Positions 1-5,536 of a stretch of DNA of 5,648 bases are shown piece by piece. Numbering within the stretch: position 1 is the first letter of the stretch; each line of letters begins with the position of its first letter. The translations under genes and the position numbers were made by a program. Location of the stretch: positions 1 to 5,648 of the forward strand of contig JBDKVA010000181.1 in the NCBI GenBank assembly GCA_039679375.1, read 5' to 3'. This DNA is from JBDKVA01 sp039679375. Its GTDB lineage: Bacteria > Bacillota > Clostridia > Acetivibrionales > DTU013. The notes below the pieces were generated by a model. The model ran no database searches. It worked only from the letters and a program-made list of their open reading frames with translations, and was not told the origin of the DNA.

Positions 1-456
1 ATGCCTACAGCTATTATCGGAGCAATTTTATCGCTGGCTATTACCGGCCGGGCTTTAAGTATTACTTCGTTTCTTGGTGTTATTATGTTGATGGGTATTG
101 TAGTTGCCAACGCTATAGTTTTGATTGATTACCTGAAACAACTTCGTGATCGAGGCATGGAGAAAAGTGAAGCTATTATTGAAGCAGGCCGGGTAAGGCT
201 AAGACCTATATTGATGACCTCGCTGGCTACCATATTGGCTATGTTTCCCATGGCTTTAGGATTAGGTGAGGGTGGTTCAACCATGGCACCTATGGCTACG
301 GTTGTAGTTGGCGGTCTGTTGGTATCCACTGTTTTGACGCTGGTGTTTGTACCGGTACTATACAGCACTTTTGATGACGTAAGAAGTAAAGTAATGCGTA
401 AGTTTTCTGGAAGCAATGAAGCTATTACTCCGGAAAGTAAGTCATTAAATAACTAA
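1..456 (+). CDS. RND (HAE1-type) efflux transporter, C-terminal 151 residues, 5' end outside window
   Basis: Inner-membrane pump subunit of the resistance-nodulation-division family, which uses proton influx to export drugs or other amphiphiles, normally with a membrane-fusion protein and an outer-membrane channel. The visible part is the last membrane bundle. It shows a helix at about residues 23-43 with the family motif VANAIVLIDY (35-44), the cytoplasmic stretch ending in RLRPILMTS (66-74), a helix at about 70-89, the G-rich LGEGGSTMAP turn (88-97), and a final helix at about 98-121 ending in VPVLYS. A short hydrophilic tail follows. Full-length relatives have about 1,000 residues or more, so the ATG at base 1 is almost certainly an internal Met; the reading frame is open to the window edge. 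The VANAIVLIDY motif points to the HAE1 (AcrB/MexB-like) rather than the metal-exporting branch. The substrate cannot be told. The two-component genes 98 bases downstream on the same strand may regulate it. Confidence 0.93.
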   Translation: MPTAIIGAILSLAITGRALSITSFLGVIMLMGIVVANAIVLIDYLKQLRDRGMEKSEAIIEAGRVRLRPILMTSLATILAMFPMALGLGEGGSTMAPMATVVVGGLLVSTVLTLVFVPVLYSTFDDVRSKVMRKFSGSNEAITPESKSLNN

Positions 457-478
457 AGAGATCTTACAAATATCAGAC

Positions 479-529
479 AGCTTTCGCCTTAGATTCAAAT
501 TGATTATATATTGTGTCAGGGCGAAAGCT
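479..529 (+). terminator. Long-loop inverted repeat between pump and regulator; possible terminator or attenuator
   Basis: AGCTTTCGCC (479-488) is perfectly complementary to GGCGAAAGCT (520-529). Two more pairs (G-U, A-U) are possible inside, leaving a loop of about 27 nt that is very AT-rich. The stem ends 15 bases before the Shine-Dalgarno of the response regulator and is followed by ATATTATTAAT rather than a clean T run. It could be an imperfect terminator of the pump transcript, an attenuator that lowers read-through into the regulator genes, or a dyad bound by a regulator. The repeat is seen directly; its function is inferred. Confidence 0.45.
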
Positions 530-554
530 ATATTATTAATATGAGGAGACAACT

Positions 555-1223
555 ATGCGAGTATTGTTGATTGAGGATGAAGAGAAAATAAGTTCTGCTG
601 TGGCTCATACCCTTAAGCAGAGTCATTATGAGGTGGATTGTGCCGGGGATGGAAATGAAGGTTTCATTCTGGCTCAAAAAGATATTTATGATGTTATTGT
701 TTTAGATATTATGCTTCCTGGTAAAAACGGTATGGAAATACTGAAAGAATTACGCCACCGTAAAAACACGACTCCGATACTGCTTCTAACTGCTCTGGAC
801 TCGATCGACGACCGCGTTTCCGGTCTGGATCTGGGAGCCGACGATTATCTGGGAAAACCATTTTCCATGGCTGAGCTTATGGCCAGGATTAGAGCCTTGT
901 CACGCAGAATCCCATCTGCCTATATCAGTGAAGCATTATATCTTGGCAATATGAGGTTAGATGCAGATAGCCTTACGCTATGCATTGATGAAGAGCAAGT
1001 AAAGCTTACTTATAGAGAGGCACAATTCTTGGAGATGCTAATGCGGAAACCCGGTATGGTGTTTACCCGTGAACAAATAAGTGATCGAATATGGGGTTAT
1101 GAAAATCTGGTCAATGACAACAACGTAGAAATATATATTCATTATCTGAGAAAAAAAATAAATAAAGCCAGTTATCGTATTGCTACGGTGAGAGGAATCG
1201 GCTATACCATGGAAGCGAGGTAA
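555..1223 (+). CDS. OmpR/PhoB-family DNA-binding response regulator
   Basis: Cytoplasmic transcription factor activated by phosphoryl transfer from its partner kinase. The receiver domain covers about residues 1-115, with the acidic pair E8/D9, phosphoacceptor D51 in the VLDIMLPGKNG motif, T79 in LLLTA, and K101 followed by cis-Pro in LGKPF. The winged-helix effector domain covers about 125-222 and shows LTYREAQFLEMLM, the GMVFTREQI stretch, the recognition-helix region VEIYIHYLRKKI and the closing hairpin VRGIGYTME. The length of 222 residues is normal for the family. The start is supported by AGGAG at 544-548, six bases before ATG. An ATG at 541 is in another frame. The kinase gene begins two bases after this stop, so the pair is co-transcribed. 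The target is unknown; the adjacent RND pump is a plausible one because pumps and OmpR-type pairs are often neighbours. No specific orthologue name is claimed. Confidence 0.95.
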   Translation: MRVLLIEDEEKISSAVAHTLKQSHYEVDCAGDGNEGFILAQKDIYDVIVLDIMLPGKNGMEILKELRHRKNTTPILLLTALDSIDDRVSGLDLGADDYLGKPFSMAELMARIRALSRRIPSAYISEALYLGNMRLDADSLTLCIDEEQVKLTYREAQFLEMLMRKPGMVFTREQISDRIWGYENLVNDNNVEIYIHYLRKKINKASYRIATVRGIGYTMEAR

Positions 1224-1225
1224 TT

Positions 1226-2500
1226 ATGTTTCAGGAACTGCGCAATATGCGAATGAAATTAACGCTTTACTATACGATGGTGTTGGTATTGTTTACTTCT
1301 CTATTCATCGGCTTTGCCTTTTATAATATTTTTTATGCTGATGGATTTATGCTCGACCGAGAATTGAAGGTAACTGCAGCGCAGGTAAACGATCTGAATA
1401 TTATACCGGAATTGAATGATGCGCCACCTGATAAAAAAACACCTGATGATGAGAATCATGCTGATGCCATATTCAAGTTTATTTTACGTGATGAAAATAT
1501 GCAAATTACCCAATCTTCTATTCGATATCAGGCACTTCTTCAAAGCAGTCAGGAATTGGCACGGCAGTCCTGGTTAAATCAAAAAGGTCGCTGGGATACC
1601 ATTAATCTGGATGGAATTAAGTATCGTATCTATTCTATTCCTTTTCATAAAAATAATGAAAATGGAGTTGTGCAAACCTACTGCAATCTCACCATGATTC
1701 ACAAGTTTATTAGCAAGTTTAGCTACCTTCTGATAGGAAGTGGCATGGTTGCCATTTTATTTGCTGCATTCATTGGCTGGTTGCTGGCCGGACGCGCTAT
1801 GATACCGGTCAGACTCGCCTGGCAGCGGCAGAAAGAATTTATCGCCGATGTTTCACACGAGCTTAGAACTCCGCTTACAATAATACAAAGCAACCTTGAT
1901 GTTGTGGTAGCAGACCAGAACGGCAATATAAAAGATAATATCAATTGGCTGCAAAATGCTTACAGCGAAACCAGTAATATGGGCAAACTGGTTAATGACC
2001 TTCTTTTCCTGAGCCGGATTGATGCGCAAGAAATTAAATTTGATCATAATGAATTTAACATATCGTCTCTTTTGAGCGAACTTGCATTTCAATTTGCGCC
2101 TCTGTTTCAGAACAAGAATTTAAAATTCTCTTCGGCTATAGAGCCAGAAGTAAAAATGCATGGTGATGAAGTGCGAATAAGACAACTGGTCAGCATTTTC
2201 CTGGATAATGCTTTCAAATATACACCTAATGGCGGGAGTGTTAACTTGAAAATGAGAAAAACACAAAATGCAATGGAAATTGTGGTCGAAGATAGCGGAA
2301 TAGGTTTTGATGAGTCTGAGAAAGAGAAGATTTTTATGAGATTTTATCGGGTCGATAAAGCACGTTCACGGAAATTGGGTGGAACAGGGCTAGGATTAGC
2401 GATCGCAGCTTGGATTGCAAATGAACATAAAGGGACTATTAAAGTGTTCAGCAAACCCGGAAAAGGGAGCACTTTTAAGGTGCTTTTCCCCAAATCGTAA
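1226..2500 (+). CDS. Membrane sensor histidine kinase, partner of the upstream response regulator
   Basis: Class I sensor kinase that autophosphorylates on His and passes the phosphate to D51 of the regulator. Helix TM1 lies at about residues 13-36 and TM2 at about 166-188, enclosing an extracytoplasmic sensor region of about 130 residues that resembles no domain I can name. The H-box FIADVSHELRTPL puts the phosphoacceptor at H211. The dimerisation helices run to about 265. The ATPase domain shows the N-box LDNAFKYTP (N328), G1 DSGIG (356-360), the F-box FMRFYRVDKARS and G2 GGTGLGLAI (385-393), so all catalytic motifs are present. Only about 20 residues separate TM2 from the H-box region, too few for a full HAMP domain. 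The start is supported by GAGG at 1217-1220, which lies inside the end of the regulator gene, five bases before ATG. The gene is AT-rich at third codon positions like its neighbour. The ligand is unknown. Confidence 0.95.
   Translation: MFQELRNMRMKLTLYYTMVLVLFTSLFIGFAFYNIFYADGFMLDRELKVTAAQVNDLNIIPELNDAPPDKKTPDDENHADAIFKFILRDENMQITQSSIRYQALLQSSQELARQSWLNQKGRWDTINLDGIKYRIYSIPFHKNNENGVVQTYCNLTMIHKFISKFSYLLIGSGMVAILFAAFIGWLLAGRAMIPVRLAWQRQKEFIADVSHELRTPLTIIQSNLDVVVADQNGNIKDNINWLQNAYSETSNMGKLVNDLLFLSRIDAQEIKFDHNEFNISSLLSELAFQFAPLFQNKNLKFSSAIEPEVKMHGDEVRIRQLVSIFLDNAFKYTPNGGSVNLKMRKTQNAMEIVVEDSGIGFDESEKEKIFMRFYRVDKARSRKLGGTGLGLAIAAWIANEHKGTIKVFSKPGKGSTFKVLFPKS
2465..2490 (+). other. Hairpin within the 3' end of the kinase gene
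   Basis: AGCAC (2468-2472) pairs with GTGCT (2480-2484), and an outer GGG/CCC pairing (2465-2467 with 2488-2490) can extend it across a T bulge; four T follow the inner stem. It lies in the last ten or so codons, so codon constraint alone may explain it. It may stabilise the 3' end of the two-component mRNA or act as a leaky terminator. This is a weak call. Confidence 0.25.
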
Positions 2501-2583
2501 TAAACTACCCGTGAATTCATACACATATATCAAATTGAAGACATATGCCGCTTTTAGTTAAATAGCATGGAAGCAGGTATGAG

Positions 2584-2601
2584 ATTGAGCTATTGCTCAA
2601 T
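2584..2601 (+). terminator. Short hairpin downstream of the kinase gene, weak terminator candidate
   Basis: ATTGAGC (2584-2590) and GCTCAAT (2595-2601) form a perfect 7-bp stem with a 4-base TATT loop, 84 bases after the kinase stop. The following bases, TACCTTTAAATCC, contain only a short T run. It is the best-placed candidate for ending the two-component transcript, but it is not a canonical strong terminator. Confidence 0.35.
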
Positions 2602-2695
2602 TACCTTTAAATCCTTCCCACCCCCCATACTCTACCACACCATCTCTTCTTTCTATATGTTTCTCTCTCTCAAAAAAAATTTCTGTGACTTAACT

Positions 2696-2733
2696 CATAT
2701 CTTTGCCGTTGAAAGAAGCATATCTTTGCCGTT
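2696..2733. repeat. Perfect 15-bp direct repeat, two copies with 23-bp period
   Basis: CATATCTTTGCCGTT occurs at 2696-2710 and again at 2719-2733, separated by the 8-base linker GAAAGAAG. The period of 23 bp is close to two helical turns, so a dimeric protein could sit on one face of the DNA. Possible readings are an operator, tandem transposase-binding sites at the end of a decayed mobile element, or a local duplication. Only two copies exist, so it is not a CRISPR array. Confidence 0.7.
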
Positions 2734-2850
2734 TATAAATTCTTAAATGCCTGATTAACTGCTATTACCATATAACGGGTAATCATCATTTTGAATCATA
2801 ACCTTGCTTATAGATTATGCGCATGAACACGAAAAGTGGGGCAGAATTAT

Positions 2851-2943
2851 GAAACCAACAAGCCTCTTTCATCATAAACCGACATTGGTTTCCGTCAGAA
2901 CGGAATGGTGATTTTCAATCACCGGACAGGCAGTGTATCCTGT
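2851..2943 (+). other. Cluster of small hairpins, possible structured RNA or mobile-element end
   Basis: Several inverted repeats lie end to end. GAAACCAA (2851-2858) pairs with TTGGTTTC (2885-2892). TTCCGT (2890-2895) pairs with ACGGAA (2900-2905) around a 4-base loop. GGTGATT (2907-2913) pairs with AATCACC (2917-2923) around TTC. ACAGG (2926-2930) pairs with CCTGT (2939-2943). The first stem overlaps the second by three bases, so those two would be alternatives. No known riboswitch, T-box or tRNA motif could be matched. Tandem stems just before a gene remnant could be a folded leader or the end of an insertion element. Confidence 0.4.
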
Positions 2944-2985
2944 ACTGGAATACTGATGAATGTTGATAGCAAGCGCAACTAGGAT

Positions 2986-3354
2986 GTGTACACCATTCGT
3001 ACAGAGAATGTCGCTGGGATTGTAGCTGCTGGATATGCGCTTGAGGAAAGCGTTTCCGATATGAGGGCAACTGCCGAAAAACTCGCTACCTTTGTTAAAA
3101 CTACAATAGATGGGATTCGAGCTAATGTGCCGAGTATATACGTTAATGGTGATACTGGAAACCGCTTACCGGGAATCGTTAATATCGCTTTTGACAACAT
3201 CTCAGGCGAATCTCTTATGCATCTTTTGGATTTAAAAGCTATTTGCGTTTCGACGAGTTCTGCATGTACATCGGGGAAAGATGGACCTTCTCATGTGCTA
3301 ATGGCGTTGGGATTGTCTGCGAAGCAAGCAGAATCTGCGATTCGCATTTCGTAA
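2986..3354 (+). pseudogene. Cysteine desulfurase (NifS/IscS-type) remnant, C-terminal third only
   Basis: Intact relatives are PLP enzymes of about 380-400 residues that take sulfur from cysteine to make a persulfide for Fe-S cluster and thiocofactor assembly. The 122-codon stretch matches their C-terminal domain: TENVAGIVAAGYAL (6-19), VNGDTGNRLPGIVNIAF (53-69), the mobile loop SSACTSG (91-97) with catalytic Cys94, SHVLMALGLS (102-111), then AIRIS. The N-terminal two thirds with the PLP lysine are absent. The frame is closed upstream by TAG at 2980, and the GTG at 2986 has no well-spaced ribosome site. The family motif is R-x-G-T-E-N, but here only R-T-E-N remains, as if two codons were lost. 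At the end, IRIS-TAA-GDF stands where relatives read R-x-S-L/F-G, so TTA to TAA would explain the stop. It is therefore very probably a non-functional relic; a partial catalytic fragment cannot be excluded. Confidence 0.85.
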
Positions 3355-3411
3355 GGTGATTTTTGACCTATTATGGCGCGCCGGGCGTCAAGCCTTGGAT
3401 TACCTCAATTA

Positions 3412-5430
3412 CTACTCAACGGGAAATGAAATGGTACCTCCCGGAGTAGCGCCGTCTGCTTTCAGAATATCGGTGGGGCCAAATGCCGCCGGGTGATTAT
3501 TCAGTGGGGCAAAGGCGTTGGAGCTATCGGCATTGTCACTGATATTGCTCCCATCCAGCAACTCAACCGAGAAACGATGATTGACGATAACACCTTTAGT
3601 CACCTTGATGATGAGATAACGAGAATCTGATGAGAGAGTATAATCGCTATTCAGGGCCAACACGGTATCGTTGTCCTTATCCTTTACCCTGATCTGATTG
3701 TCCGCAAAGGCGTCGCTTAAAAAGATTTTTTCGTTGAATTTAACGACAATAGTGTCATGGCCTGTCCCGGAGTCTGCCTGGGCATAAACCGCTTCTGCTG
3801 CCGGTGCGATCTTGTCCGCAATGAACAACGCATCGCTTGCCGCCAGGGCTTGGGATTGGGTGCTGTCCTGCAGCGTCAGTGCGTTGGCGTCAAAGTAAAT
3901 CCTGACGGAGGGGACTTCTCCATTGGCGTAGCCAACTGATCCTGTCAGATCATGGTTGAGTGTTAAGGTTGCCTTTGTTCCATTCTGAGAGATGCTGACC
4001 GGGTTGCCGGCTTCCAGATTGCCGGCCAGATTGTTCGGGTCGTTGCTGCCGACAAACTTGATTTTGGACGCATCCATACTGTATAACGCCTTTTCGCTTT
4101 TCATGGTGATTTCCAGCTTGTTTACCGAGGTTGCCTCCACCTTTTCCACCAGAGTGCCTATGGCTGGAGGTGGAGGGAGAGGTACGCCGGAATCACCGGA
4201 ATCACCGGAATCATAGCTGATTGTGTTGCGCTCAACGTATACCTCGATATTTGGATAGCAGGAATAGCCGGGAATACGGCCACGAACTGTTTTCAGCCCC
4301 GGACTGTTATAATCAAATGAATACCATATCACAGGCATCTCTTTGACTGTATTGTCCCTGAAGGTCGCCATGACCTTGTCCGGCAGGGTGGGCCTGACGC
4401 CCTCGGTCGTCCGGACAGACGGAAGCGGCAGGAAGCTGATTATATCTTCTTTTTCCCTCACATAAATGTAGAAATTACCAGTCGCAGCCGTGCCATCAAC
4501 GGTGCCTGTAAAGATAAAGTGGCCACTATCGGTAAAATCGGTTCCGAATGTATAGGGCGTTCCCTCGTCAAAACCAGCACTTGTGCCGTTAACCCTTTTT
4601 CCTGTCATATTCCAATTGACTTTCATATCAACTGACTTGGACAGGTTTCCTTTTGTGATTTGAACCTTAACCTTGTCAGGAAAAACATAGTGGTCTCCAA
4701 ACATCACATAGTGTGTTCCTTCATTGATCCACTCGATTTTATCCGGTGCCAGCAATAGGGGGTCAAAGCCCAGATTCAGCGCATTTGCCGCGTTCACAGC
4801 GCCCTTGTTGATCAGATCCCGGATCAGTGGATTTCCGGCTTTTGTATCGGTTTTCAACGCGGCGATGACAGCCTTCGCCAGATCGCCATTGGACAAGAAT
4901 TTGCCGGGTGTCATGGCATCCTCGGCGGGCTTGGACAGCCCTATCTTGTTTGCGACCGCAACTGTGTCCGAATACGGCAAATCTCCGTTTGTACCGACTT
5001 TGTACCCAAGATTCTCAAGCAGCACCTTGTAAAATTGTTGTACAGTGATTTTATCGAGGGGTTTGAAGTTGTAGCCATCTCCTACCCAGCCCAGGTTCGG
5101 TTTGGCCTTCACATAACCCAGTATATTTTTGCCTTCCGCCCAGGTAAGGCTGTCTGCATCCTTGAAGTTTTCACTTCCTTTATAAGCCCGTGCTTCGCCT
5201 TCGACTCCACTAAGGCGTAAAGACAAAATGACTGCCTGCATTCTGGTCGAATCATCCTTGAGATAATCATTGAAATCAGCCCGGCCATCGCCAACAATGA
5301 CCCCAAGCCCTTTTGCAATTTCAGCATCAGACGTCGGCGTCTCAGTGGCAGCGTCTGCAAATGGTATGGCAATGAGCATCAAAAAAGCCAGGACTAATGC
5401 CGTAATTCTTTTGTAACGATACAGAATCAA
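3412..5430 (-). CDS. Secreted SLH-like / bacterial Ig-like multidomain surface protein
   Basis: A 672-residue exported protein, probably cell-wall- or S-layer-associated. Residues 1-27 are a signal peptide: a basic start (RYKR), the hydrophobic core ALVLAFLMLIAIP, and cleavage expected after ADA at 25-27. Residues about 34-195 resemble three degenerate S-layer homology modules, with GLGVIVGDGRADF, STRMQAVILSLRLSG (61-75), ITVQQFYKVLLENLGY (128-143) and NGDLAKAVIAALKT (181-194). Residues about 230-330 are beta-rich and unassigned. About 337-399 resemble a bacterial Ig-like (Big_4-type) module: R-x-T-x-G-x-x-P-x-LPDKVMATFRDNT with W369. A hinge (DSG)3-VPLPPPP follows at 407-422. Two further beta-rich modules run at about 425-535 and 540-630; the second begins DKIAPAAEAVYA like many adhesin-type Ig repeats. 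No enzyme motif or sortase signal is visible, so attachment would be through the SLH part. The start is TTG. It converges on the cysteine desulfurase remnant with 57 bases between stops and no obvious terminator. Third codon positions are clearly more GC-rich than in the kinase genes. Confidence 0.88.
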   Translation of the reverse strand: MILYRYKRITALVLAFLMLIAIPFADAATETPTSDAEIAKGLGVIVGDGRADFNDYLKDDSTRMQAVILSLRLSGVEGEARAYKGSENFKDADSLTWAEGKNILGYVKAKPNLGWVGDGYNFKPLDKITVQQFYKVLLENLGYKVGTNGDLPYSDTVAVANKIGLSKPAEDAMTPGKFLSNGDLAKAVIAALKTDTKAGNPLIRDLINKGAVNAANALNLGFDPLLLAPDKIEWINEGTHYVMFGDHYVFPDKVKVQITKGNLSKSVDMKVNWNMTGKRVNGTSAGFDEGTPYTFGTDFTDSGHFIFTGTVDGTAATGNFYIYVREKEDIISFLPLPSVRTTEGVRPTLPDKVMATFRDNTVKEMPVIWYSFDYNSPGLKTVRGRIPGYSCYPNIEVYVERNTISYDSGDSGDSGVPLPPPPAIGTLVEKVEATSVNKLEITMKSEKALYSMDASKIKFVGSNDPNNLAGNLEAGNPVSISQNGTKATLTLNHDLTGSVGYANGEVPSVRIYFDANALTLQDSTQSQALAASDALFIADKIAPAAEAVYAQADSGTGHDTIVVKFNEKIFLSDAFADNQIRVKDKDNDTVLALNSDYTLSSDSRYLIIKVTKGVIVNHRFSVELLDGSNISDNADSSNAFAPLNNHPAAFGPTDILKADGATPGGTISFPVE
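4187..4213 (-). repeat. Three perfect 9-bp tandem repeats encoding (DSG)3
   Basis: CCGGAATCA occurs three times head to tail on the plus strand (4187-4195, 4196-4204, 4205-4213). Read on the minus strand it encodes Asp-Ser-Gly three times, forming a flexible hinge before the poly-Pro linker VPLPPPP. The unit is a multiple of three, so gain or loss of copies would change hinge length without shifting the frame. Confidence 0.9.
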
Positions 5431-5433
5431 CCA

Positions 5434-5440
5434 CTCCTCT
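5434..5440 (-). promoter_or_regulatory. Ribosome binding site that fixes the TTG start of the surface-protein gene
   Basis: On the minus strand AGAGGAG (5440-5434) lies three bases before TTG at 5430-5428. The gap is short but the purine run is strong, and TTG is the only start that gives a complete signal peptide. The first in-frame ATG is codon 18, which would remove the basic segment and half of the hydrophobic core. Confidence 0.7.
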
Positions 5441-5489
5441 TGTATATTTTTTGCAGGGAAGAAAAAACGAACCAGTATACTTTAAGAAA

Positions 5490-5518
5490 ATAATACCAGT
5501 TGCATAGTGGGGCGTCAA
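5490..5518 (-). promoter_or_regulatory. SigA/sigma70-type promoter of the surface-protein gene, extended -10
   Basis: On the minus strand, -35 TTGACG (5518-5513) is followed by a 17-base spacer and -10 TATTAT (5495-5490). Each hexamer matches the consensus at five of six bases. TG precedes the -10 by one base (5498-5497), giving an extended -10 element. The sequence upstream of -35 is AT-rich. Transcription would begin near 5483, leaving a leader of about 52 bases before TTG. A TATGCAA box lies inside the spacer (5506-5500). Confidence 0.8.
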
Positions 5519-5536
5519 ATAATAAGCAATTGCATA
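5500..5536 (-). promoter_or_regulatory. Repeated TATGCAA boxes at the surface-gene promoter, possible operator
   Basis: TATGCAA on the minus strand occurs at 5506-5500, between the -35 and -10 hexamers, and at 5536-5530, upstream of -35. The copies are 30 bp apart. The upstream copy overlaps the 8-bp palindrome GCAATTGC (5526-5533), and an inverted copy of its core, ATGCAA on the plus strand, lies at 5551-5556. A protein bound to the spacer copy would cover the promoter. The repeats are seen; the operator role is inferred. Confidence 0.4.

Larger units (their letters stand above)
2501..2985. other. Intergenic region of 485 bases with structured, repetitive sequence but no credible gene
   Basis: No reading frame here has both a usable ribosome site and a recognisable product. 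From left to right it holds a 7-bp hairpin (2584-2601), a 63-base stretch without any G (2596-2658) continuing as CT-rich sequence, an A8 run at about 2672-2679, a perfect 15-bp direct repeat (2696-2733), a 6-bp inverted repeat ATTACC/GGTAAT (2764-2783) and a cluster of hairpins (2851-2943). Tiny frames such as the one from 2850 (MKPTSLFHHK...) end after about 20 codons. The region could be the decayed end of an insertion element, the remains of the lost 5' part of the cysteine desulfurase locus, or an unrecognised small RNA. None of these can be settled from this sequence. Confidence 0.6.

Noticed and set aside
1..3. ATG at base 1 as the true start of a 151-residue protein
   Set aside because: The product begins inside the C-terminal membrane domain of an RND transporter, so this Met is almost certainly internal and the gene is cut by the window edge.
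1723..2526. Minus-strand frames opposite the histidine kinase
   Set aside because: The plus-strand frame carries every kinase motif; the antisense frames are short and featureless.
2696..2733. Two repeats with a short linker as a CRISPR array
   Set aside because: Only two copies, a 15-bp unit and an 8-base linker, with no cas gene; too short for repeat-spacer structure.
2791..2819. Promoter-like TTGAAT with ATTATG 17 bases later
   Set aside because: The -10 hexamer is poor, and the only gene downstream is a relic without a usable start.
2850..2912. Small ORF beginning MKPTSLFHHK
   Set aside because: About 20 codons, no convincing ribosome site, and it overlaps the hairpin cluster; no recognisable peptide.
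3375..3382. Eight-base palindrome GGCGCGCC between the converging stops
   Set aside because: A GC-rich palindrome of this size can occur by chance; it has no loop and no T run, so it is not a terminator.
3757..5220. Several plus-strand frames opposite the surface-protein gene
   Set aside because: They are antisense shadows of a well-supported 672-codon gene; their translations show no domain or plausible start context.
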